A stretch of 64,000 nt of DNA from Variovorax sp. PAMC 28711 (GTDB lineage: Bacteria > Pseudomonadota > Gammaproteobacteria > Burkholderiales > Burkholderiaceae_C): assembly GCF_001577265.1 (NCBI RefSeq), contig NZ_CP014517.1, forward strand, positions 62,001 to 126,000. The letters run 5' to 3'. The stretch's first letter is position 1. Each line of letters opens with the position of its first letter. Below the pieces are notes generated by a model. The model saw nothing but the letters and a program-made list of their open reading frames with translations, was not told the DNA's origin and ran no database searches. A program made the position numbers and the translations under genes. Positions 1 through 7,421 of this stretch are shown here, one piece after another.

Positions 1-390
1 GGCCAGGATCGGCTTGTCGCTTGATGTGGTCGGGTTCGGGGTGTGCGGGTCCTTGCCCGACAGCACATCCGCGGTGAGCTGCTGCTCGGCGTCGAACTTG
101 ACCTGTTCGGGCGTGCGCGCGCTGGATGCGGCCACGATGTCGGACACGTTCTCGCCCGATTGCTTCATGCCCATCGGGACAGCCATCGGCGACATGCCGC
201 GGGCTTCATCGGCCTGCAGCTCGCGCGGCGACTTGGCCGGGAATGGGGGCGCGCCCACCACCTGCGTGCCATCGGCATAGGTGTGGACTTCGGACTTCGC
301 GGGCGTTTCCTGTGCGTCCTCGCCGGCGCGCGCAAGGGCCGCGAGGCCCCGTTCTGCGTCGTTCACTTGCTTTGCGGTCGGTGCGGTCAT
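1..390 (-). CDS. Phage protein of unknown function downstream of terminase (partial)
   Basis: This is an open frame from an ATG at 388-390 that runs off the left edge; 130 residues are visible. The start is chosen because AAAAGGAG lies just upstream. The protein is hydrophilic and rich in Ala, Pro, Glu and Gln, with no recognisable domain in the visible part. It follows the terminase large subunit by 90 bases on the same strand. That is where a portal or a portal-adjacent accessory protein would sit, but nothing in the residues confirms either. Confidence 0.75.
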   Translation of the reverse strand, partial: MTAPTAKQVNDAERGLAALARAGEDAQETPAKSEVHTYADGTQVVGAPPFPAKSPRELQADEARGMSPMAVPMGMKQSGENVSDIVAASSARTPEQVKFDAEQQLTADVLSGKDPHTPNPTTSSDKPILA

Positions 391-480
391 TTGCGGCTCC
401 TTTTGGCTTTCGCCGGGGTTGTAGGCAGCCCACGAAATGCGGGTTGCGAGCAACGGACGGTGTGTCGTTGCAGATGCCGG

Positions 481-1947
481 TCAGGCAATCATTCGTTTGC
501 GATACACGATGGGTTTGGACGGCGACGGCTTGGTGCAGGCGAAGCGTTTCATCATGTTTGCGTAGCGTGTGGCGCTCATCAGGTCGTCGTCGAGCTTCAC
601 GATCTTTCCGTCTTTGCGGTGGTACATCCGGAACTCTTCGAACCAGTCACCGAGGTGGTCGAACACCTTGAAGCGGCCGGTTTGCATGCGGTCCAGCAGA
701 TCGAGCACGCCGGCCTCGACACTGTTGCCGCCTGAGCCTTCGATCAGCTCGCCCTTGTCGTTCGGTACTGGCGGGTGCGTGGCCTTCTCGGCCAGCATGT
801 GCAGGCCGTGGGCCGCGTACTGATCTTTCAGCGCCTTGCCACCGCCTGCCGCTGTCTCGTTCAGGCCGTCATGCGGCCAGGCCCACGGCAGCCAGTCGCC
901 CCACGGCTTCACGGTCGCCGCGAACAGCAGCGGCGTCTGCTCGCGCTGACGGTGAGCCTTCGTCACATAGATCACGTCGGTGTCGCGGTCCCATGCCAGG
1001 TCGACAGCGGCGCTCGGGTGGTCCCATCCGAAGTCGATGCCTGCGATCCGCGCCCAGTGCGCCGGAATTTCCATCGCCGGCACCTTGATGGCCTCTTCTG
1101 CGATAGGGAAGATGCGGCCGGAGCCCAGCGTCGGCACGCCGTTCACGCGGGCCTCGCGCTCGTGCGCTGGGTAGCTGCTGATGATCGCGGCGCGCTGCTC
1201 GGGCGTGTAGTGCTCGGCGTCGTTGATCGTCATCGTGGTGACGTGCGTACCGGGCACCTTGTCGATCAGGAAGCGCTTCACCGTGCCTGTCATGCCCTTG
1301 AGCGGCGTGAAGGTGAGCGCCACGCATCCGCCAGTCGCATTGGTCCGTGTCAGCGCTTCCGTGTAGATCTCCATGTCCGGCTCTTCATCCAGCCAGACCC
1401 AATCGAGCGTGGCCGCTTGGAACTTTTCCCGGCCTTGGTCGTAGCTCTTGAAGGTGAACGAAGACTCGCCGGCCTGCAAGTCGCCGCCGCCGCCGTGCCG
1501 AACGATCAGTGTGTCGATCGCCTCGGAGACGCCCCGTTTAAGTGAGCGATCCTTGATGGCATCGCGTGGTATCGCGCCGGTGCCTATGTGATCCAACTTG
1601 CCGCACAAGATCAGTTGCATAGAGTCGCGCGTGACCTCGGTCGTCTCGCCAGCGCCCCATGAGCGCACGGCGCGGTCCCACGCCCTACCTGCCCACCAGT
1701 CCGGGTAGCGGCCGGTGAGGTGCATCGCGGTCTCGAAACCGGCGGACCATGTCTTGCCCAGCTGATTGCCGGCTTTGAGCAATCGCTCCCGGTAAGTCTT
1801 GCCAGCGGCGTGGAACTCCGCCTGCTTTGGGTACGGCCGGTACTGTCGCAGCCTGTTGCCGATAACCCTGCGATGCTGCTCCTCCAACAGGCCCAGTTCT
1901 TCGAGCTTCAGCGCTCGGATTTGGCCAGGCGCAAGCACTGCGCTCAC
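481..1947 (-). CDS. terL: Phage terminase, large subunit
   Basis: This is the ATP-driven DNA packaging motor and headful/cos nuclease of the tailed phage, 488 residues. A Walker A motif GNQLGKT lies at residues 60-66. A Walker B-like stretch ends in WLDEEPD, and the C-terminal nuclease domain shows GIDFGWDHP and a late acidic DDLMSATRYA patch. The GTG start overlaps the stop of the small subunit as GTGA. Longer upstream starts would overlap most of the small-subunit gene and give arginine-rich nonsense, so they are rejected. It is transcribed as a late gene with the small subunit. Confidence 0.93.
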   Translation of the reverse strand: MSAVLAPGQIRALKLEELGLLEEQHRRVIGNRLRQYRPYPKQAEFHAAGKTYRERLLKAGNQLGKTWSAGFETAMHLTGRYPDWWAGRAWDRAVRSWGAGETTEVTRDSMQLILCGKLDHIGTGAIPRDAIKDRSLKRGVSEAIDTLIVRHGGGGDLQAGESSFTFKSYDQGREKFQAATLDWVWLDEEPDMEIYTEALTRTNATGGCVALTFTPLKGMTGTVKRFLIDKVPGTHVTTMTINDAEHYTPEQRAAIISSYPAHEREARVNGVPTLGSGRIFPIAEEAIKVPAMEIPAHWARIAGIDFGWDHPSAAVDLAWDRDTDVIYVTKAHRQREQTPLLFAATVKPWGDWLPWAWPHDGLNETAAGGGKALKDQYAAHGLHMLAEKATHPPVPNDKGELIEGSGGNSVEAGVLDLLDRMQTGRFKVFDHLGDWFEEFRMYHRKDGKIVKLDDDLMSATRYANMMKRFACTKPSPSKPIVYRKRMIA

Positions 1948-2405
1948 GGTGCCGGCTCGCCGGTGGTCGGTGGTGCTTCGGCAGCCGCAAGCGTCTCGCG
2001 GATCTTCTTCGCGCGGCGGTCGATCTCTTCGTCGGTGAGATTGATGATCGTGGTGGTCTGGTCGACCTGCAGCTTCTCGCCGTACTCGCGGGGGTTGGCC
2101 ATCTTGGCGCGCCAGCGGTAGTGATGAGCGAGCTCGCGAGCCTTCGACACGTCGATCGCGGTGCGTGCTTCGATGATGACTTCGCTGGCCTTCTCGTCCC
2201 ATGCGCGTGCAGCGTGGATGCGGGCCTCGCGCACACGTGCGCCGCGTTCGTCGTCGAGTGCGATCCACCGCGCCATCGAACCGGGCGAGATCTTGAGCTT
2301 GCGACAGATTTCGTTCTGCGTCTCACCGCCGATCAGTCGGTCGCACAGCGCCTCGATGCCGAGCTTGTCGATCGCGGTCTCGGCTGAGAATTTGACTCCT
2401 GTCAT
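1944..2405 (-). CDS. terS: Phage terminase, small subunit
   Basis: A 153-residue DNA-recognition subunit of the packaging enzyme. The N-terminal region (about residues 10-45) is a helix-turn-helix, with ETQNEICRKLKISPGSMARW typical of phage terminase small subunits that bind the packaging site. The rest is helical and would form the ring. The ATG at 2405 lies seven bases after the preceding stop, and the stop overlaps the large-subunit GTG. Its position immediately upstream of terL supports the call. Confidence 0.85.
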   Translation of the reverse strand: MTGVKFSAETAIDKLGIEALCDRLIGGETQNEICRKLKISPGSMARWIALDDERGARVREARIHAARAWDEKASEVIIEARTAIDVSKARELAHHYRWRAKMANPREYGEKLQVDQTTTIINLTDEEIDRRAKKIRETLAAAEAPPTTGEPAP

Positions 2406-2409
2406 TGCC

Positions 2410-2610
2410 TCAGACCTTCGCAGCCGCGGCGGCCTGCTGGGCAACAAGCCACTCGTCGACCTCGTCCAGTTGCGCCTGCAGCTTCGTCACGGTCTGGTTG
2501 CCGGCCTGAAGCGCGACCTTCACCGCGTCGCGGTCGACCTTGGCCTCCTGCAGCTTGGCGGCGATGCTGACGCGCTCACCCTGGGCGAGCTTCAAAACGA
2601 TGTTGGGCAT
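2410..2610 (-). CDS. Small coiled phage protein, unknown
   Basis: A 66-residue protein starting at an ATG preceded by AAAAGGAAC. It is largely one predicted amphipathic helix (residues 10-60), with alternating Ala, Gln, Leu and Val and an alanine-rich C-terminus, so a coiled coil is likely. It is cotranscribed with terS directly downstream. Such short helical proteins near terminase could assist packaging, but no family is recognised. Confidence 0.6.
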   Translation of the reverse strand: MPNIVLKLAQGERVSIAAKLQEAKVDRDAVKVALQAGNQTVTKLQAQLDEVDEWLVAQQAAAAAKV

Positions 2611-2800
2611 GGTGAGTTCCTTTTCGGGGGCTGCCGTGGCTTGTCCCGTGCGAAGGCCCTTCCGGCTGACGCTTGCGCGCAGGGCCACAGCGGTTCGCGC
2701 TCGCGTCTCGCGACCATCGAGTGCGGATGGTGAGATTCCTGAGCGGTTTACCCGCCGCTCTGCACGCAAGACTGGCGCATCTGTCCGGGGGTGAAAACGA

Positions 2801-2827
2801 CAAAACCCGCCGGCTACCCGACGGGCG
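2801..2827 (-). terminator. Rho-independent terminator after HNH gene
   Basis: On the minus strand, CCCGTCGGG and CCGGCGGG form a GC-rich hairpin around the HNH stop codon, followed by TTTTG. It overlaps the last codons of the HNH gene. It would separate that gene from the terminase genes unless RNA polymerase carries an antitermination factor. Confidence 0.65.
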
Positions 2828-3197
2828 AATGTTTTTTTAAGTACTCGATGGCTACATGCATCCGCTGCGTGTCATCGTCGAAATAGCCGAGACCTACATT
2901 GCATCGGATGCACAACACGCCCCGGATCTTTTCGGAAGCGTGGCAGTGATCCACAGCAAGCCGATTGGACGAACCACAGATTTCGCACACTTTCCCGTGC
3001 CTGAGTTCGGCAGCCTCGGACACCGTCAACCCGTGGCCGCCGACTGAGTCGTGTCGGCCACTCTCGCCGCGATGCTCATTCACAGCAACTTGGCATTTCC
3101 AGATCCCGTGCTTGATTCGGATCTTCACCGGCCCGCAATGTGCACACACTCCGGTCTTGCTGTCCGGACATTTGCTCGTGAGCACATGTTTTCTCAT
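2814..3197 (-). CDS. HNH endonuclease, recombination endonuclease VII type
   Basis: A 127-residue zinc-binding nuclease. It carries paired cysteines (C71/C74 and C96/C99) around the catalytic segment AVDHCH at residues 81-86 and an R-x-x-R-C-N-x-G-L-G element near 92-104, as in the endonuclease VII fold that cuts branched DNA. An additional Cys pair (C18, C21) suggests a second zinc site. It is the first gene after the probable late promoter and its terminator. HNH proteins near terminase often cooperate in packaging; that role is inferred. The ATG at 3197 is chosen because earlier starts would lie inside the terminator hairpin. Confidence 0.85.
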   Translation of the reverse strand: MRKHVLTSKCPDSKTGVCAHCGPVKIRIKHGIWKCQVAVNEHRGESGRHDSVGGHGLTVSEAAELRHGKVCEICGSSNRLAVDHCHASEKIRGVLCIRCNVGLGYFDDDTQRMHVAIEYLKKHSPVG

Positions 3198-3221
3198 TCC
3201 CAAGATACGCACTCCGAAACG

Positions 3222-3253
3222 ACAAAAGCCCGCACGAGTAAACATGCGGGCTT
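3222..3253 (-). terminator. tR'-like hairpin terminator just downstream of the late promoter
   Basis: On the minus strand a perfect 9-bp stem, AAGCCCGCA paired with TGCGGGCTT, with a 10-base loop, is followed by TTTTG. It lies about 45 bases downstream of the predicted start of the promoter at 3303-3331 and before the first late gene. This is the arrangement used by lambdoid phages to make late expression depend on a Q antiterminator. Confidence 0.75.
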
Positions 3254-3302
3254 GATTGGGTGAATTCGAAAAGGTGACGCGCACGGCTGTGCACGCGGAC
3301 GC

Positions 3303-3331
3303 ACTGTAGCCGAACGGGCCGCAATCTGCAA
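3303..3331 (-). promoter_or_regulatory. Probable late promoter (PR'-like)
   Basis: On the minus strand, TTGCAG and TACAGT are separated by exactly 17 bases, a good sigma-70 promoter. It begins immediately after the stop of the Q-like gene and fires towards the hairpin at 3222-3253 and the late genes. Confidence 0.6.
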
Positions 3332-3333
3332 CG

Positions 3334-3735
3334 TCATGTGACGACGCCTTCGCGCTGCAATTCCCGCAGCAACTGATTCCGCGCCTCCATCCGCAGCACC
3401 TCCAGCTCCCCCGCATCCGTCGGCAGCACCGGCGAGCGCCACACGTTCGCGCGGCTGTGCAGGTTGCGCGCCTCGAACTCGATCACCGTGCGCCAGCGCC
3501 TGGGCGTGTTCGGGATGCGGGCGATCGCGCGCTCGACGGCCAGCGTCACCAGGTCGTCGGCCCGGTCGTCCTCGGCGCCGTTCCACCAGTCCTGATGCGA
3601 TGGGGTCTGGAAATCGCGGCACGTGGCGTCCGAGCCGCTGAAGCCGCGGGTGTGCTGGTAGCCGGCGCGTCGGTCGTGCCACTGCGACAGGAGGCCGTCG
3701 ACCTTGTGGTCGAGGGTTGGGCGGGACAGGTTCAT
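3334..3735 (-). CDS. Probable Q-like late-gene regulator (antiterminator candidate)
   Basis: A 133-residue basic/acidic mixed protein and the last gene of the early minus-strand operon. A helix-rich central part (about residues 60-95) with several Arg/Trp residues resembles small phage transcription regulators, but no family is recognised with certainty. The call rests mainly on context. A consensus promoter and a hairpin terminator follow its stop within 110 bases and precede the late genes, the same order as Q, PR' and tR' in lambda. It shares an ATGA overlap with the upstream gene. It could instead be an ordinary hypothetical protein. Confidence 0.55.
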   Translation of the reverse strand: MNLSRPTLDHKVDGLLSQWHDRRAGYQHTRGFSGSDATCRDFQTPSHQDWWNGAEDDRADDLVTLAVERAIARIPNTPRRWRTVIEFEARNLHSRANVWRSPVLPTDAGELEVLRMEARNQLLRELQREGVVT

Positions 3736-3881
3736 GGGCGGACCTCACAGACACGCAGCACGCGGCCGCCGAGTTCGAACGTATGGCCGGCCTGCACGCG
3801 GAACAGGTCGGGTGGGAGGTTGGTCTGGATCACGACCGTGTGCCAGTTGCCGCGGCCTTTCGGCTTGCAGATGAGCGTCAT
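3732..3881 (-). CDS. Small phage protein of 49 residues
   Basis: A short open frame whose ATG shares one base with the stop of the upstream gene (TGATG) and whose stop overlaps the next start (ATGA). This double coupling is the main evidence that it is real. The sequence looks like a compact beta-rich domain, with alternating hydrophobics such as HTVVIQTNL and GGRVLRVCEV. No function is recognised. Confidence 0.65.
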   Translation of the reverse strand: MTLICKPKGRGNWHTVVIQTNLPPDLFRVQAGHTFELGGRVLRVCEVRP

Positions 3882-4234
3882 CACCAGTCCCCCGATGCGC
3901 CACCACCGCCGTAGTCACCGCCACCGCCAGACGAGAAGGACGGCGACGGTGCGGGCGGCTCGTAGCTCGGCGCGGGGGCCGGCGGCGCGCTGTAGCTCGG
4001 CGTGAAGTCGTAGGGTTCTGGCGCCGGGGCGGGGCTGACGTAGCTGCTGGACTCGCGGCGGCGCGCGGGCGCCTCTTCGACGGCATCACGCTCGCGCCGG
4101 CAGTGCCCGCAGCGGTCCGAGGTCAGCGCAGCTCCGCAGCCGGCGCAGGTCGTGCGCTTGGGCGAGTTGGTGCTGCCTCCGGTGCCACCACCGACCAAGC
4201 CGACGGCCGCGCCTGCAACTGCGGCCCAGCTCAC
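3881..4234 (-). CDS. Zinc-ribbon phage protein with Pro/Ser/Gly-rich tail
   Basis: 117 residues in three parts: a hydrophobic Gly/Ala/Val N-terminus (residues 1-19) that could be a membrane anchor, a four-cysteine zinc ribbon (CAGC and CGHC, about residues 31-45), and a low-complexity tail of Pro, Ser, Tyr and Gly ending in GGGGASGDW. The stop overlaps the next small gene and the start overlaps the preceding stop, so it sits firmly in the early operon. The layout suggests a membrane-tethered metal-binding protein; no family is recognised. Confidence 0.65.
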   Translation of the reverse strand: MSWAAVAGAAVGLVGGGTGGSTNSPKRTTCAGCGAALTSDRCGHCRRERDAVEEAPARRRESSSYVSPAPAPEPYDFTPSYSAPPAPAPSYEPPAPSPSFSSGGGGDYGGGGASGDW

Positions 4235-4479
4235 AGCACAGCCCTCGCGTCACGGATGCGCGCCGCCTGCGCCTTCACCTCGTCGTGCAGCGCGCGCCAG
4301 TCGTCGCCGGCCACAGTCGACAAGGCTTTGCGGTACTCGGCCGAGAGCAAGCCATCAACGCCCGATGCGTGGAACAGCCGGCCCTGAGCGAGCGCGCGGA
4401 CTGCGCAGCCTCGGCACCCGGCGTGCTGGTGCCCGGTGTCGGGGGTGTGGGCTGCGATGGCGCAGGAGGGGCACGTCAT
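4231..4479 (-). CDS. Cysteine-rich small phage protein (82 residues)
   Basis: The ATG at 4479 overlaps the RusA stop as ATGA. The N-terminus has MTCPSC and, after a His-containing spacer, CRGC, giving a probable zinc finger in the first 25 residues, followed by a helical C-terminal half. It probably binds metal and perhaps nucleic acid. Longer upstream starts would overlap RusA and are rejected. Function unknown. Confidence 0.65.
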   Translation of the reverse strand: MTCPSCAIAAHTPDTGHQHAGCRGCAVRALAQGRLFHASGVDGLLSAEYRKALSTVAGDDWRALHDEVKAQAARIRDARAVL

Positions 4480-4916
4480 GCTGCAACCGCCTCGAATGGC
4501 TTCATCGCCACCACCTGCACCGCAACGCCGGGAATCACCGCGTAGCGCTTGCGCACGATCAGGTCGACCACCTGCACATCGTCCTTCCACGCCACGCCGT
4601 TGAGCGCATCGCAGATGGCCTTCACGATGTTGTCGATGTCAGGCTTCGTGGTCGGCGCGATGGCGCCCGCTGCCGCATCGCGCTGCTTCTTGCCCGACCA
4701 GCTGGCGGCGATCTGGCAGTCGATCCGCATCTTGAGCTCGACCGGGCCATCGAACAGCGCGCGGCCTGCCATGGCTTGCTGTGCGGCCAAAGCCACCAGG
4801 CTTTCGTAGTTCACGGTCTTGGCGGGCGTGAACATGCGGGCGTGGTTGCCAACCTTGCCGATGCGTGGCCGGCCCTTGCCGACAGCCTGGCCGGGGACGT
4901 GGAAGGTCAGGATCAC
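4476..4916 (-). CDS. rusA: RusA-family Holliday junction resolvase
   Basis: A 146-residue endodeoxyribonuclease that resolves four-way junctions made during phage replication and recombination. Family features are visible: an early GKGRPR motif (residues 13-18), the acidic KPDIDNIVKAICDALNG segment (about 92-108) that supplies catalytic aspartates, and KDDVQV shortly after. The length is typical. The start is GTG, overlapping the stop of the upstream gene as GTGA. It lies between the helicase and late-regulator genes, the usual place in lambdoid phages. Confidence 0.92.
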   Translation of the reverse strand: MILTFHVPGQAVGKGRPRIGKVGNHARMFTPAKTVNYESLVALAAQQAMAGRALFDGPVELKMRIDCQIAASWSGKKQRDAAAGAIAPTTKPDIDNIVKAICDALNGVAWKDDVQVVDLIVRKRYAVIPGVAVQVVAMKPFEAVAA

Positions 4917-5119
4917 GGCTTCGCCTCCAGCCCAGCCATGAACGCCACAAACTCGGGTTCGGTCATCGCACGAATGCCGGCCGCGATCACCGTGAACGAC
5001 TTGCGCGCACCGCTCGGGCGCTTGAACGTTTCGCCGCCCGTGGCGATCTTGCGGTTGTTCGCGCTCGTCACGGTCCAGAAGGTTTCGCCGTTCGTGGCGC
5101 GGTGGATGGCGACTTTCAT
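4913..5119 (-). CDS. YegP/DUF1508-like small phage protein
   Basis: 68 residues starting at the ATG at 5119. The stretch NGETFWTVTSANNRKIATGG, followed by Lys and Ile positions, resembles the short beta-hairpin repeat of YegP (DUF1508) proteins, where a residue strip reads out a nucleotide-like or peptide surface. The stop overlaps the RusA GTG start. Two related short proteins occur outside the prophage at 19679 and 20093. The family assignment is tentative. Confidence 0.55.
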   Translation of the reverse strand: MKVAIHRATNGETFWTVTSANNRKIATGGETFKRPSGARKSFTVIAAGIRAMTEPEFVAFMAGLEAKP

Positions 5120-5189
5120 GCTGGCGTCCTCGGCTGTGGAAAATCTGTGGGTAGCGCGCGGGCGCGCGCGGGTGGGGTGTGGAGTGAGA

Positions 5190-6170
5190 TCACGCCACCA
5201 CCTCATCAAATTGCGCCTGAACCTCAACCCATCGAGGCCTCTCGTTGCTGCTTTCGAGGTACAGCTGGCTGGCCTTGTCGAACCAGAAGGCAAACTTCCC
5301 TTCGAACTCAAAGTGGCGCTGCTTCGCGACCCGCACGATGGCGTCGGGCCGGGCCAGGAGCTTCTTGCGCTCGTTTTCGTCGACGTCTTCTGGCGCTTTG
5401 CGGGACATCTCGTCCATGAGCTCGTGCTTGCGCTGGTCCTTCCAGACGATCACGAGGTTGTCGACCAGGTCGGTGATCTCGCCAGCGCCCTTCACGTCGA
5501 ATTTGTCGGCCGGCTTGTGCTCGGTCTCGCCTTTTCGCATGTGCACCACGAGGTGGATGTGCAGCCCGGTGTCGCGCGCGATCGAGCAGAGCCCGTCGAC
5601 GAAATCCTTCTGGCCGGTGTAGTCGTCGGTGCCCATGCCGCACTTCATGAGGCTGTCGATCACGAGGTGCTCGATGCCCAATTCCTTGCGCACGTAGGTC
5701 GCGATGGCGTGCATGCGAGACGGTGCGACTTTGCCGACGTGGTCGTAGACCCACAGCCGGCCATCGGTCCAGGTGTGAAAGCCGCGGATGTAGGGCGCGG
5801 CAGGCACGGCAACCGCGGCAGCCTGCCGGCTCATCTTCGCCATGCTGGCCGCCGGTGGCATCTCCAGCGATGCAAGACAGACCTTCCCGCCGCCGTGCAT
5901 CACGTTCAGCATCGCGTTGCTCAGGAATGTGGTCTTGCCGTGACCGTTGACGCCGGCCCACAACGTGACCTCGCCGGGACGAAGATCGAAGAAGCCGGCC
6001 ATCTTGTTGAAGCCGAGCGATTCCCAACTCGTCGCGCTGGTTTTGCCGTGGAAGCGATCGATCACCGCATCGCACCATGCGCTGGCTGGTTTGATCTTGG
6101 CCGGATCGATCGCGAGCTGGTCGTTCTTGAAATACTGGTCGAAGTCGAAACTGTCGGGAATGAGTTCCAT
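5190..6170 (-). CDS. DnaB-like replicative helicase of the phage
   Basis: 326 residues with a RecA-type ATPase core. Walker A GVNGHGKTT lies at residues 73-81, and a Walker B strand HLVIDSLMK near 169-176 is followed by the conserved polar segment and LHIHLVVHMRK (H4-like). The N-terminal DnaB scaffold domain is absent, so this is a short helicase like the C-terminal half of DnaB or T7 gp4. It probably unwinds phage DNA after loading by the O-like protein encoded upstream. The ATG follows the preceding stop by two bases. Confidence 0.85.
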   Translation of the reverse strand: MELIPDSFDFDQYFKNDQLAIDPAKIKPASAWCDAVIDRFHGKTSATSWESLGFNKMAGFFDLRPGEVTLWAGVNGHGKTTFLSNAMLNVMHGGGKVCLASLEMPPAASMAKMSRQAAAVAVPAAPYIRGFHTWTDGRLWVYDHVGKVAPSRMHAIATYVRKELGIEHLVIDSLMKCGMGTDDYTGQKDFVDGLCSIARDTGLHIHLVVHMRKGETEHKPADKFDVKGAGEITDLVDNLVIVWKDQRKHELMDEMSRKAPEDVDENERKKLLARPDAIVRVAKQRHFEFEGKFAFWFDKASQLYLESSNERPRWVEVQAQFDEVVA

Positions 6171-6172
6171 GG

Positions 6173-6652
6173 TCAGGCTGCTTTCGGTTGGGCTCGGCGA
6201 AGCGCACGACTGACCTCGAAGCCGAGGCGAGTGCCGGCCAGGTTCAGCGTGCAGAAAATGAAATCGTGGTCGGGCTCGATGCCGTGCTCGGGGTAGCCCG
6301 GCTCGTGGATGCCGCTGCCGCAGTCGACGTCGTGCACGAAGCCTTTCGGGTCGACGAAACGCACGAACAGCGCCGCGGGCTTGACGGCGACGATGTCGTA
6401 GGCGACCTGAACCAACCGTTCGATCGGCACGCTGTCGTCAGCCCAGATCCAGACCGCGAGGTTCGCCAGCATTCGCCAGTTCATGCGTTCGATGGGCATG
6501 TGCGGCGCCACCGTCAGCACATGCCCGACGAAGCAGAGTTCGTCGCGGGCGGCCACGTCCAGATTCACGTTCACGGCGCTGGCCGGCATCAGCCCTTTGC
6601 GGCGTTGCTCGAGCAGCGCGCGGCCGTTGGTCGGGAACCAGTCGCGCTTCAT
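6173..6652 (-). CDS. Phage protein of 159 residues, unknown
   Basis: A complete frame between the O-like gene and the helicase gene, with a four-base overlap upstream. It has mixed alpha/beta character, several Trp and Met residues around positions 55-70, and DHDFIFCTLNLAGTRLGFEV near the C-terminus. Its place between initiator and helicase suggests a role in replication or helicase loading, which is inference only. Confidence 0.7.
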   Translation of the reverse strand: MKRDWFPTNGRALLEQRRKGLMPASAVNVNLDVAARDELCFVGHVLTVAPHMPIERMNWRMLANLAVWIWADDSVPIERLVQVAYDIVAVKPAALFVRFVDPKGFVHDVDCGSGIHEPGYPEHGIEPDHDFIFCTLNLAGTRLGFEVSRALRRAQPKAA

Positions 6653-7421
6653 CGGGCGCCTCGATAGGGGTCATCGGTGAGCGAACCACGAGCCTCGGCA
6701 GGCTTCAGCCATTCGGCCTGCAGCCCCTGCGACCCACGGGCGCACCAGATCGCCAAAAATCGTTCGAGGCTCAGGCCAGCTTTCTCCGCTTCGGCCCGCA
6801 CTTCCGCGATCACCGTCGGCGAGACAGTCGCTCGCTTCGTCTTCCGCAACTGCAGCCAGTCCGCCCAGGTTTGCTCGCCGACATCGTCCGGGCGAGGCGG
6901 CGCGACAGCGCGTTTCTCTTTCTCCGAAGATGAAGAAGAAGAAGAAGAAGAAGGGCGGGGGTTTTGGGGGGGTTCCTGCGGGGGTTCCGAGGGGGGTTAT
7001 CACCCGGGGTTTTCTCGCCCTTCGGTCGACCGCCTTTACCCCCGTGTTCAGCCCCCATCGCGCCGAACTCTTTGCCTTTGATTCCGTGCTGCCGGCCGAT
7101 CTCTGCCCGGGTTTCGCGGACCTTTTCATCGCGCACCATGCGGCGCGAGTAGATCGATCCGTCCTCTGCAACTGACGAAACGCCGGCGTCCTGAAGTTCG
7201 GCCAGGTAGCCGCTGCACTCCTTCGCTGACATCCCCACCAGGCGGCCGATCTGCGCGGCGTTCATCGGCTTGCCGTTGACCGTCATGTGTCCGTATGGAT
7301 CGCACTCGTGCGCGATGCAGAGGATGTTTATCCACAAGCCCTGCGCAGCGACGCTGCACGACTGCAGCGCGGCGTCTTTGCGCCAATCGGCCGGGTAGAA
7401 CTGGAACGAGGGACGCTTCAC
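6649..7421 (-). CDS. O-like replication initiator, reading frame shifted internally
   Basis: The N-terminal part starts at GTG 7421 (GTGA overlap with the upstream stop) with RPSFQFYPADWRKDAALQ, the winged-helix start common in phage O/YdaU-type replication proteins. The C-terminal part, in the -1 frame, contains the tail EQTWADWLQLRKTKRA, then RAEAEKAGLSLERFL and GSQGLQAEWLKP. Both halves are typical of one protein. The shift falls in the C-rich linker at about 6957-6995, which includes a C7 run (6966-6972). Read together they make one protein with a Ser-rich linker. The break is a real mutation, a programmed shift or, most likely, a sequencing indel. Confidence 0.75.
6932..6952. repeat. GAA trinucleotide microsatellite
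   Basis: Seven tandem GAA units on the plus strand. In the restored frame of the O-like gene they encode a run of serines between the DNA-binding and C-terminal domains. Slippage here would change linker length without breaking the frame. Confidence 0.8.

Noticed and set aside
2611..2800. A packaging (cos/pac) site upstream of the terminase genes
   Set aside because: The non-coding stretch is in a plausible place but shows no repeats or bend that could be tied to packaging.
6649..6849. A separate 66-residue gene beginning at the ATG/LRK position
   Set aside because: Its sequence is the standard C-terminal tail of the O-like initiator, continuous with the upstream frame after a one-base shift.
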